Source: an uncultured Spirochaetaceae bacterium (GTDB lineage: Bacteria > Spirochaetota > Spirochaetia > Treponematales > Treponemataceae). Taken from it: a stretch of DNA of 48,693 nt. Position numbers and translations under genes: made by a program. Below are positions 23,956 through 31,938 of the stretch, piece by piece; the first letter of the stretch is position 1, and each line of letters begins with the position of its first letter. Below the pieces are notes generated by a model. That model was not told the DNA's origin. It was given only the letters and a program-made list of their open reading frames with translations, and did not search any database. The DNA lies in the NCBI GenBank assembly GCA_902802305.1, contig CADCLG010000025.1:1-48693 (forward strand), given 5' to 3'.

Positions 23956-26900
23956 TCAAAGCCTTTCCGAATCTGTCAATGTTTTCGGAATATCAAGATA
24001 AATTGAAGGTTCAAAATCTGTAAGAGGATGAGTTACATATTTTATATTTTCAGCAGCAAGATTACTGCCTTCCAAACGTTTCATAGAAGTTTGATTTCTA
24101 GTTAAAGAATCCCAGGCTCTCAAAGACTGCTGGAACTGCACAATCGACTGCGCATTCTTCTGACTATTGCCCGTTCTGCGTGCAATTTTATGAAGCACAA
24201 CACCGTAATTGTTAGCGGCATAAAGATAAAGAGTAACCAGATCATGCTGGTCTGTATTTGTCTGCGGATACATACTTCCACCCGCCTGAATAACTTCATA
24301 ATCAAGCCGATTGATGAGCTGCTCAAAATAACCTTCGGCTGCATAATCATCATTGCGAAGAGCAAGAGTATTTCCCATAGCAAATAAAAGATTTTCAACT
24401 TTTACATTACCCTCGCCAGCCTTCATAAATGAGCCCAAAGCATCCTGATAATTCTTTTTGATATAACTCATGTAACCAAGTCTGTATCTTATAGAGGCAT
24501 TGTCATAACCAAGATTAACCGCACTCTTATAATTTACAGCAGCATTATCATAATCTCCTGCAAGAAGGTAATTAATGTCAGCTAAATCTGCATACAATTT
24601 TCCAATTTTTTCGTTACCCTCAAAGAAAGTACTTTCTTTTTCCATTGTATACAGGGTAATTCCATTGATGTACTGCTCCTGAGCCTGAAGATAATCATTT
24701 GTTTTAACATAGTTTTCGCCAAGAAGCCTGTAAGCATCAATATACTTATAGATTTCGCGTTTATTAAGCTGTTTTGCAGAACTAAACTTATCAAGGGCCA
24801 GCTGTAAAGTTCTTTCTACCTGGCTGATTTCGCTGGTATTAATGTAATAATTCGAAAGATTATAATAAGCTACAGGATTATCCTTATCTGCTGAAACAGA
24901 AAGAAGAAGAAGTTTTCTAACACCTTCAATCTGGTAGCGCAGATTTTCTTCTGATGGAGATAAAGGCCCGTATAATTTTTCAAGCAGATAGCCGCTGAGT
25001 TCTGTCCAGTCTCTTGGTTCAAGAGATTTTTCATCCTGCTCAAACATTTTCTGGTAATTAATAACCTGCTGAAGATTATCAGAGCGAATATAATAACGCA
25101 TCATGCGGGAATTGTACAAATTAGTAGGTTTATAAAGCTGAAGAAGCTTAAGGTACTGTTCTTTTGCATCCTCAAGTTTAGCAGGCTCCCTTTCTGTACC
25201 CCACTCCAGGAATACGTCCCCCAGTTTAAGAATACCGTCGGCATCGTTAACATGATAATCAAGAACCTGACGGCGGACAATTTCTTCGGCATTTGAATAA
25301 TTAGATAAATCATTCAATTCCATATCAGCATATTCAAGACCAGCCTGCTTATCATGATCAAAATAAATCAAAGTTTTCTGATAAATATCTGCCGCACTGT
25401 AATACTGCTTCTTTTCCCTATAACCTCGGGCATATTTATAGAACCACTTTTTCTTCATCTTATAAGAAGCAGCTTTATCAAAGTTTACCTGAGCTTGTGA
25501 ATATGCATCTGCTTCCAGAAGAGCATAGCCTTGACGATAATATTTGCTGGCTTTTGCAGGAATATAAATACAGTTTTTTGTAAAGTTAAAAAATCCCCAG
25601 CACAAAAGAATGCCGACCATTCCCACAAGAATACCTGGAAGGATTTTATTTTTTAACTGATATTGAACTGATTTTTTGTATGCTTCGTATTCTGCCGCTG
25701 TTCTGTGCTCATAATCACGAGGAACAGGAATTGAAATATCCAGCATTTTTTCAAGCATACTTGCAACCTGACGTGCAGGTGCTTTATTTAAAATCTTTTC
25801 TATTAATTCAAACTCTGCATCATCAGTGAACTCGTTCTGGACAATTAAATCTTCAAAAGCCAGACGCACATTTAAAGGATATTCTGAAAAGTTTTTTAGG
25901 AAAGTTTTATAATCTTCATCACTCAGACTATTCGGCGGAAGCTCATTGCCCTGAATTGCTTTTGAAAAATCTGGAACATCAAGATTTTTATTTTTTGGAG
26001 GAGCTTTTTTCTCTTCTGCAGGCTGATTTACATCTGAAAATCCTGGGATTTCAAAATCAAGGGAATCCATAGAAAAATCATCTGTTTCGTTACCCAGGGA
26101 AGCATCGGTTTCAGGAACACCAAAATCAATATCTTCCATTCCGGTTGTATCAAAGGTTTCAAGCGGTTCATCAGAAGCTTCAAAATCTTCTGCGCCTTCA
26201 TCTTTGCCAGAATCTTCGTAATCAGGAATGTCTTCGCCAAAATCAGGCATTTCGACTTCAACAGGCTCAGAGGCTGGTTCTTCATCTATTGAATCTAAGT
26301 CTATTTCATCAAAACTACCAATATCTGATTTTTCTGTTTTTTCTGTATTTTCAGCTTTTTCTGATTCATCTTCACCAAAAGAAATATCAGGCAAATCCAA
26401 ATCTGAAGCATCAAAAAGTCCGGCAGGAACATCGTTAAAATCTTCAACTTCCGTCGTCTCTACAGGAGCTGCTTCTAAAGGAACTTCTTCTGTTGGTGCT
26501 GTCGTAAATGCAAATGGCTCTGAAAGCGATTTATCTTCCGGTGCATCCATATCAAAGCCAAAATCAGAAAGAGAAACTTCTTCACTGTCTGAACTTGACG
26601 CTGCTGGTTCAGAAATATCTTCAATTTCTACAGGAATATCATCAAAAGAAGGAATATCTTCAAAGTCATCAGTTGGAAGGTCAGCAGAGAAATCATTTTC
26701 TCCAGTCTGAGCTTCATCAAAATCTGGAACTTCCGGTAAATCAAAATTATCTGTTCCAAAATCAGCCGAACTCATATCATCCGTGCTAAAATCTTCGGTT
26801 TCAGAAAAATCTTCTATTGGAGCTGGCTCTGGAATTGCTTCATCTACAGGCTCCGGTTCATTTGTAGCATTTAAAAAAGCAAGTTCTGGAGGAAGCTCCA

Positions 26901-27525
26901 TTTTTTTAGGTTCCGGAGCATTTACTGGTTCAACGGGTTTAGCTGGTTCAGCTGGCTTCTGTACCTTTGAACTTTCCTTTGCAACTTCCTCAGGCTCAAA
27001 ATCGTCAATTATTGACTCTGCTTCTTCCGGCTCATTTGAGGCACCTTCAGAACCATCAAAACCAGCACCAGCAAGCAATGCTTCCAAGCCCATATCAGCT
27101 ACAGAAACTTCAACTGGTTCCTGTGGCTCTGGTTCAGCTTCCTCTTCAACAGGAGCATCCATAAACATGGATAAATCCGGCATTTCTGTTCCACCAGAAT
27201 CAGAAGAATCAGAAAAATCAGCAGGAGCTAAAAGTGAGGATAAATCAGGTACATTTTCATTAGAAGCATCTGCATCCGCAGAAGAAGATGAAGAAGTTTT
27301 TGCACCTGTGATATCAGATAAATCATCATCAACTACAGATTCTTTTTTTTCTAAAGGCTGTTCTGGCATTCCGAGAACAAAGTCGTCTGCATCGTTATCA
27401 ACTGTGATATTTTTAGGGATAGGTACTAAAACCGGCTTTTCCCCACGGGAAGCGCGAAGAGTTGATTCATCACCAATAGAAAGAATATCTTTTTCAAATT
27501 GTTTAAGTTGACTTAGTCCCGGCAT
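23956..27525 (-). CDS. Large acidic membrane-anchored TPR protein
   Basis: An 1189-residue protein in three parts. Residues 1 to about 540 are low-complexity and strongly acidic (Asp/Glu/Ser/Pro-rich), after a conserved-looking opening MPGLSQLKQFEKDILSIGDE. A single transmembrane helix lies near residues 629-648 (GILVGMVGILLCWGFF). The C-terminal 540 residues are tandem tetratricopeptide-like repeats, such as YRQGYALLEADAYSQAQVNF and GDYDNAAVNYKSAVNLGYDN. TPRs mediate protein-protein contacts, so a scaffold spanning the inner membrane is plausible. It resembles treponemal TPR proteins I know only generally. The start codon has no ribosome site and lies 9 nt after a -10 box. Confidence 0.82.
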   Translation of the reverse strand: MPGLSQLKQFEKDILSIGDESTLRASRGEKPVLVPIPKNITVDNDADDFVLGMPEQPLEKKESVVDDDLSDITGAKTSSSSSADADASNENVPDLSSLLAPADFSDSSDSGGTEMPDLSMFMDAPVEEEAEPEPQEPVEVSVADMGLEALLAGAGFDGSEGASNEPEEAESIIDDFEPEEVAKESSKVQKPAEPAKPVEPVNAPEPKKMELPPELAFLNATNEPEPVDEAIPEPAPIEDFSETEDFSTDDMSSADFGTDNFDLPEVPDFDEAQTGENDFSADLPTDDFEDIPSFDDIPVEIEDISEPAASSSDSEEVSLSDFGFDMDAPEDKSLSEPFAFTTAPTEEVPLEAAPVETTEVEDFNDVPAGLFDASDLDLPDISFGEDESEKAENTEKTEKSDIGSFDEIDLDSIDEEPASEPVEVEMPDFGEDIPDYEDSGKDEGAEDFEASDEPLETFDTTGMEDIDFGVPETDASLGNETDDFSMDSLDFEIPGFSDVNQPAEEKKAPPKNKNLDVPDFSKAIQGNELPPNSLSDEDYKTFLKNFSEYPLNVRLAFEDLIVQNEFTDDAEFELIEKILNKAPARQVASMLEKMLDISIPVPRDYEHRTAAEYEAYKKSVQYQLKNKILPGILVGMVGILLCWGFFNFTKNCIYIPAKASKYYRQGYALLEADAYSQAQVNFDKAASYKMKKKWFYKYARGYREKKQYYSAADIYQKTLIYFDHDKQAGLEYADMELNDLSNYSNAEEIVRRQVLDYHVNDADGILKLGDVFLEWGTEREPAKLEDAKEQYLKLLQLYKPTNLYNSRMMRYYIRSDNLQQVINYQKMFEQDEKSLEPRDWTELSGYLLEKLYGPLSPSEENLRYQIEGVRKLLLLSVSADKDNPVAYYNLSNYYINTSEISQVERTLQLALDKFSSAKQLNKREIYKYIDAYRLLGENYVKTNDYLQAQEQYINGITLYTMEKESTFFEGNEKIGKLYADLADINYLLAGDYDNAAVNYKSAVNLGYDNASIRYRLGYMSYIKKNYQDALGSFMKAGEGNVKVENLLFAMGNTLALRNDDYAAEGYFEQLINRLDYEVIQAGGSMYPQTNTDQHDLVTLYLYAANNYGVVLHKIARRTGNSQKNAQSIVQFQQSLRAWDSLTRNQTSMKRLEGSNLAAENIKYVTHPLTDFEPSIYLDIPKTLTDSERL

Positions 27526-27534
27526 ATTACTGTA

Positions 27535-27564
27535 ATTTTACCCTACTTTTCCCCTGATTTACAA
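27535..27564 (-). promoter_or_regulatory. Promoter of TPR protein gene (near-leaderless)
   Basis: TTGTAA, an 18-nt spacer and TAAAAT on the minus strand. The -10 ends 9 nt before the ATG. Confidence 0.55.
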
Positions 27565-27654
27565 GTATTTTAAAATATAGAAAACACCTGCTTTCTTTAT
27601 ATAACGGAAAAAAAATAGTTCGACTTTAATGGATTGTAAAAGACTTTATATTTA

Positions 27655-27805
27655 ATAAGAAAAACAGCTTCCATTGCGCGCTCTTAAAAAGTCACGGTAC
27701 TGCGGTGTCCTACGGACCATCGCATTTGTGCGCAAGCGCTTCTGTTTATTTTGTGTCCTCGTAAATGACTTTTTAATTTCGCTCCATTTACGCTGTTTTT
27801 CTTAT
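27655..27805. repeat. Nested palindromic element (~150 bp)
   Basis: The 428-nt gap between the TPR and CBM48-like genes holds this element. The outer arms ATAAGAAAAACAGC and GCTGTTTTTCTTAT are perfect over 14 bp. Inside them TAAAAAGTCA pairs with TGACTTTTTA, and CGTAAATG pairs with CATTTACG. A GC-richer core contains a TCC-TAC-GGA hairpin. The layout suggests a MITE-like element, but no transposase or clear target duplication was seen. Confidence 0.6.
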
Positions 27806-27827
27806 CATCTCTATATCCAATTTACAC

Positions 27828-27912
27828 TCCATTATCAATTCTTTATTCTCCATTGTCCATTTTTAATTCTCCATTCTCCATTGTCAATTATCAATTTTTA
27901 ATCATCCATTGC
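27828..27912. repeat. Degenerate TCCATTNTCAATT-type simple repeat
   Basis: An AT-rich run of imperfect copies of CTCCATT(G/A)TC(A/C)AT and AATTCTCCATT follows the palindromic element. It does not code for a credible protein. Similar runs are common in AT-rich genomes. Confidence 0.5.
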
Positions 27913-27953
27913 ATTACGCTAATATTTTTTTTATATATTCCGATACTCATAAC

Positions 27954-28694
27954 ATGAATATGTCTAAAAAACTCAAGATTATAACTGTAACAGGCATTTT
28001 ATTATTCTCTTCATTTTCCAGCAGGGCTTTTGCTAAGGAAGCAGAAATTATTTATCAGCCTTATGAACTGGATTTACTTATTCACAATATAGAAAAACCA
28101 ACTGCACCTATTATTACTGATGATTATATTATTTTTACTGCTGATGTTTCTAACAGAAATGTGGGAATAGTTTTTGATTTTGAAGATTACAAGACAATCC
28201 ATCCTTACAAGCTTTTGAACGGAATTGATATGGACGGCAATAAAACGCCAAAGCTTCTTTTTTACTGTTATGAACGCAAGCACAAACTGACCACAATAAA
28301 ATACCGGGTGATTATGGACGGACTTTGGACTTATGATCCGCTCAATTCCAATAAATATTATGATGAAGATATGAATCTTTATCTTTCTTATATTGAAGAT
28401 GCCCAGGGAAAAACTTTTTTAACAGAAAAAGAAAAAGATGATTGTGTTCATTTTATTTACAAAGGTGAAAAAGGTCTTACAATTCATCTGGCGGGAACTT
28501 TTACCAACTGGGATCCATGGATTTACACTCTCAACGAAACAAAACCAGGCTTTTATGAATTAAACCTGCCTCTACCACGTGGAAAATATTATTATAATTA
28601 TTATATTGGATTGACGCCGATTGTAGATAACACAAATCCTAATAAGGCCTACACCACAGACGGTAGAACTTCCTCAGTTTTGTTTGTAGACTAG
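27954..28694 (+). CDS. Secreted protein with CBM48/AMPK-type glycogen-binding-like domain
   Basis: From the ATG at 27954 the protein has 246 residues. Residues 1-27 form a signal peptide ending in SSRAFA. The C-terminal 90 residues, with LAGTFTNWDPW, GFYELNLPLPRGKYYYNYYI and VDNTNPNKAYTTDGR, match the early-set CBM48 fold of isoamylases and AMPK beta. That fold binds alpha-glucans, though here it may only be structural. The central part is beta-rich and unassigned. A start two codons later is equally possible. The gene converges on ffh, with 5 nt between stops. Confidence 0.8.
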   Translation: MNMSKKLKIITVTGILLFSSFSSRAFAKEAEIIYQPYELDLLIHNIEKPTAPIITDDYIIFTADVSNRNVGIVFDFEDYKTIHPYKLLNGIDMDGNKTPKLLFYCYERKHKLTTIKYRVIMDGLWTYDPLNSNKYYDEDMNLYLSYIEDAQGKTFLTEKEKDDCVHFIYKGEKGLTIHLAGTFTNWDPWIYTLNETKPGFYELNLPLPRGKYYYNYYIGLTPIVDNTNPNKAYTTDGRTSSVLFVD

Positions 28695-28699
28695 ACTGA

Positions 28700-30136
28700 T
28701 TATCTGAATCTTTTAGCTAATTCCTGAAGTTTTTTCATGTCCATGCCTTTAAGGCTGTTCATGTCCATTCCGGCAGAGAGTCCACCGCCTAAACCGCCCA
28801 TCATAGAAGGGTCAATTCCCAGCTGATTCATCATTCTTCCCTGCATACCTTTGTTGCGGCTTACTTTTTTCATCATAAGCTTTGTTTTTTCAAACTGTTT
28901 GATGAGTTTATTAACCTCTGCAACGGAAGTTCCTGAACCTTTAGCAATTCTCTTTCTTCGGCTTGGTCCAATAATCAGATGATTTAACCTTTCTTTATAA
29001 GTCATAGACTGGATGATAGCTTCGTTCTTTTTCATACTGCTTAAATCCATCTGAGAAGCATCCATTCCAGCCATACCAGGCATCATGTCGATTATAGACT
29101 GCATGTTTCCCATTTTTTTAACAGACTGGAACTGTTCAAGCATATCCTGCAAAGTAAACTCATTTCTCTGCAATTTTTTCTGAAGCTTTAAAGCCTGTTC
29201 AGCATCTACCGTTTCCTGGGCTTTTTCTACGAGAGAAACAACATCACCCATACCAAGAATACGGGAAGCAATTCGTTCTGGATGGAAAACTTCAAAATCT
29301 TCTGTTTTTTCGCCGGTACCAATAAAGAGAATTGGTTTGTTTGTAATTGTTTTTAATGAAAGAGCCGCACCACCACGGGCATCTGAATCAAACTTTGTAA
29401 GAATAACGCCGGTAAGTCCAAGCTGCTCGTCAAAAGATTTTGCAATATCAACGGCATTCTGACCAGTCATTGCATCGGCAACTAAAAGAACTTCATCTGG
29501 AGATACGGATTTTTTAATGTCTACCAGCTCTGCCATCATTTCTTCATCAATCTGAAGACGACCGGCAGTATCGATGATTATTGTATCATAACCATTTTTT
29601 CTGGCAAAAGAGATTGATTCTTTTGCATTTTTTACAGCATCTTTGTTATTTTCTTTATAAACAGGAACACCGATTTTCTGACCAAGCTGAGAAAGCTGTT
29701 CTACGGCGGCAGGACGAACTAAGTCACAGGCAACTAAAAGTGGTTTTCGTCCGTTTTTTGCAAGACGGGCTGCAAGTTTATGAGCGGCTGTTGTTTTACC
29801 GGCACCCTGCAAACCTAACATCAAAATTACAGACTGAGTATCAGGTCCTTTTAAATGCAAATCCTGTTTGGAATCACCAAGCATGGCAACCATTTTGTCA
29901 TAAATGATTTTTGTAAACTGCTGTCCTGGATTTACTGATTTTAAAACCTTTTCGCCCTTAGCTTCTTCAATTGTTGAATTAACAAAGCGTCTTACAACTC
30001 GGAGGTTTACATCGGCTTCAAGCAGGGCCATTTTAATTTCTTCAACGGCTTCTTCAATGTTTTTTTCTGTGATTGTAGATTTTCCGCTTAATTTTTTAAC
30101 AATTCCGCTAAAAGTGCTTGTGATTTTTTCTAACAT
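28700..30136 (-). CDS. ffh: Signal recognition particle protein Ffh
   Basis: A 478-residue protein with the full Ffh layout: N domain (1-95), G domain with P-loop GLQGAGKTT at 108-116, DTAGR and TKFD motifs, and a methionine-rich M domain from about 300 that ends with many MMGG and MKK residues. Ffh binds signal sequences and 4.5S RNA, and with FtsY directs membrane proteins to the translocon. An AGGA site precedes the ATG. It is third in the ndk-gpsA-ffh unit, 21 nt after gpsA. The family is certain. Confidence 0.96.
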   Translation of the reverse strand: MLEKITSTFSGIVKKLSGKSTITEKNIEEAVEEIKMALLEADVNLRVVRRFVNSTIEEAKGEKVLKSVNPGQQFTKIIYDKMVAMLGDSKQDLHLKGPDTQSVILMLGLQGAGKTTAAHKLAARLAKNGRKPLLVACDLVRPAAVEQLSQLGQKIGVPVYKENNKDAVKNAKESISFARKNGYDTIIIDTAGRLQIDEEMMAELVDIKKSVSPDEVLLVADAMTGQNAVDIAKSFDEQLGLTGVILTKFDSDARGGAALSLKTITNKPILFIGTGEKTEDFEVFHPERIASRILGMGDVVSLVEKAQETVDAEQALKLQKKLQRNEFTLQDMLEQFQSVKKMGNMQSIIDMMPGMAGMDASQMDLSSMKKNEAIIQSMTYKERLNHLIIGPSRRKRIAKGSGTSVAEVNKLIKQFEKTKLMMKKVSRNKGMQGRMMNQLGIDPSMMGGLGGGLSAGMDMNSLKGMDMKKLQELAKRFR

Positions 30137-30157
30137 AGTGATTCCTGCGTAATTTTG

Positions 30158-31210
30158 CTAGTTTATATTCAATAATTCATTACATGCATCCTGTACCGAA
30201 TATTCTTTGTTCAATATTTTATACAAGGCATTTGTCAAAGGAAGTTTTATATTCTTTTTGAGGCCGATTTCGTGAACGTACTTACAGGCAATGGCACCTT
30301 CTGGTAAATAACCGATTTTACCGACATTGGCAATCAAATCATCAATGTCTGTAAACTTTGAAAGCATGTCTGTCTTTACTAAATCAAGACCAAATCGTCG
30401 GTTGCGGCCGTATTTACTTTTACAGGTAACGTCCAAATCACCTACTCCACTTATTGAAGTAAAGGTTTCTGCATGAGTTGCGCCCATTGCAAATCCAAGA
30501 GTCTGGATTTCGTTTAAGCCGGCTGCCATTAAAAGACTTTCAGAATTATCACCAATGATATCAGAAGTTTCGGAAATTGCATCCATGGCACCGTAAACTA
30601 CAGCAACTACGTTTTTTGCAGCGGCACAAATCTGAACGCCAATTACGTCAAAACTTGAATATACCAAAAGCCCAGGAACTTTTAAGAGCTCACGAACTTT
30701 GATAGAGTTTTTTGGATTTAAGGAAGCGGCAACCAAACCTGTAACTTTGCCCATTGCAACTTCTTCTGCATGGGAAGGTCCGGCAACATAAACTGTACAA
30801 TCCCTGTAATGTTCAGGGAGAGCATTTTCTATTGTTTCAAGAATTAATTTTGGTCCCTCGGAAGAAGGAACAAAACCTTTTGTAAGAGCTGCAATAATTG
30901 TAGTTCCGTCCTGAATGTTAGGCACATCTGCAATCTTTTTAATTGTAGATTCCAGATAGAGCGAAGGTGAAGCAATTATTATAAAATCCTTATCGCTTGC
31001 TACAGCCCTGATATCATCACTGCAAACTATTGACTCATCAAGCTTATAGCCAGGCAGAAACTTTTTATTTTCATGCTCCTTATTAATTGATTCTACAACT
31101 TCTTTTTCCAAGGCCCAGATTGTTACTTTATGAGAACCTCGTGCCAATGCCTGAGCAAGACCTGTACCCCAGGCACCACCACCAATTATTCCTACAGTCT
31201 TACTTTCCAT
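30158..31210 (-). CDS. gpsA: Glycerol-3-phosphate dehydrogenase [NAD(P)+]
   Basis: A 350-residue protein with the N-terminal Rossmann motif GIIGGGAWGTGLAQ, the conserved GPSHAEEV segment and the catalytic lysine in CAAAKNVVAVVYG. The C-terminal half has the family motif GLGDLDVTC-like sequence as GVGDLDVTCKSKYGRNRRFG. GpsA reduces dihydroxyacetone phosphate to sn-glycerol 3-phosphate for phospholipid synthesis. The gene starts 3 nt after the ndk stop, in an operon, and has no strong ribosome site, so coupled translation is likely. Confidence 0.95.
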   Translation of the reverse strand: MESKTVGIIGGGAWGTGLAQALARGSHKVTIWALEKEVVESINKEHENKKFLPGYKLDESIVCSDDIRAVASDKDFIIIASPSLYLESTIKKIADVPNIQDGTTIIAALTKGFVPSSEGPKLILETIENALPEHYRDCTVYVAGPSHAEEVAMGKVTGLVAASLNPKNSIKVRELLKVPGLLVYSSFDVIGVQICAAAKNVVAVVYGAMDAISETSDIIGDNSESLLMAAGLNEIQTLGFAMGATHAETFTSISGVGDLDVTCKSKYGRNRRFGLDLVKTDMLSKFTDIDDLIANVGKIGYLPEGAIACKYVHEIGLKKNIKLPLTNALYKILNKEYSVQDACNELLNIN

Positions 31211-31213
31211 AGA

Positions 31214-31657
31214 TTAATACCAGCCCTGGCAGCTGTCATTCCAATCAAAGATTTCTTCGTCTCTGAACCAGAGTTTAATTTCGCGTTCTGCACTTTCTTC
31301 ACTGTCAGATGCATGAATAATATTGCGCTGAGTGTGAGTACAGTAATCTCCGCGGATTGTTCCAGGAACTGCTTCTGTTGGTTTTGTTGAACCTACATAT
31401 TTTCGCATCAAAGTAATACAATCATCTGCCTGCCAAACCATTGCAATTACAGGACCAGATGTAACATAACTTGTCAGTTCATCGTAGAAGCTTTTTCCTT
31501 CATGCTCTGCATAATGTGCTGCAGCAAGTTCTTTTGTAACGTGAACGAGTTTCAATCCAACTAACTTAAAGCCTTTCTTTTCAAGGCGGCTAATAATTTC
31601 ACCAACCAGGCGGCGATTCAATACACCTGGTTTTAACATTGTAAAACATCTACTCAT
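31214..31657 (-). CDS. ndk: Nucleoside diphosphate kinase
   Basis: A 147-residue protein with all Ndk hallmarks: TMLKPG with Lys9, RGDYC, and the phosphohistidine motif NIIHASDS with His115. It transfers phosphate between NTPs and NDPs. It is slightly longer than the classical 140-residue enzyme, with a C-terminal WFRDEEIFDWNDS segment. The gene leads the ndk-gpsA-ffh operon. A strong promoter lies just upstream, with its -10 ending 8 nt before the ATG and no ribosome site, so its mRNA is probably leaderless. Confidence 0.95.
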   Translation of the reverse strand: MSRCFTMLKPGVLNRRLVGEIISRLEKKGFKLVGLKLVHVTKELAAAHYAEHEGKSFYDELTSYVTSGPVIAMVWQADDCITLMRKYVGSTKPTEAVPGTIRGDYCTHTQRNIIHASDSEESAEREIKLWFRDEEIFDWNDSCQGWY

Positions 31658-31665
31658 AATCGGTC

Positions 31666-31694
31666 ATTATAATAAATGATTTGAGTTGTTTCAA
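31666..31694 (-). promoter_or_regulatory. ndk operon promoter (leaderless)
   Basis: TTGAAA, a 17-nt spacer and TATAAT on the minus strand, nearly consensus. It lies directly before the 90-bp tandem repeat region on the upstream side. Confidence 0.7.
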
Positions 31695-31698
31695 TGCC

Positions 31699-31933
31699 AC
31701 GAGCCCGATGTATTTATATTATAAACTTCATTGGTACTAGGCTCGTTCACAGTTTTGTAGTACAAAACTGTGCATGGATGTAGAGATTACGAGCCCGATG
31801 TATTTATATTATAAACTCTATTGTTACTAGGCTCGTTCACAGTTTTGTAGTACAAAACTGTGCATGGATGTAGAGATTACGAGCCTGATGTATTTATGTT
31901 GTAAACTCCATTGATACCAGGCTCGTTCACAGG
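31699..31933. repeat. 90-bp tandem repeat, 2.6 copies, with hairpins
   Basis: Units start at 31699, 31789 and 31879 with exact 90-bp spacing; the third stops after about 55 bp. Each full unit has a 7-bp stem, ACGAGCC with GGCTCGT, around an AT-rich loop. It is followed by CACAGTTTTGTA and TACAAAACTGTG, perfect 12-bp arms around one base. Units 1 and 2 differ at a few bases only; unit 3 is more diverged. It lies between the propeller-protein stop and the ndk promoter. Confidence 0.85.
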
Positions 31934-31938
31934 CTTGT

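Noticed and set aside
26228..27511. Long plus-strand reading frames (Ser-rich) antisense to the acidic TPR gene
   Set aside because: They are the reverse-strand echo of repetitive GAA/GAT codons; the TPR frame is continuous and has a promoter, and these have no ribosome sites.
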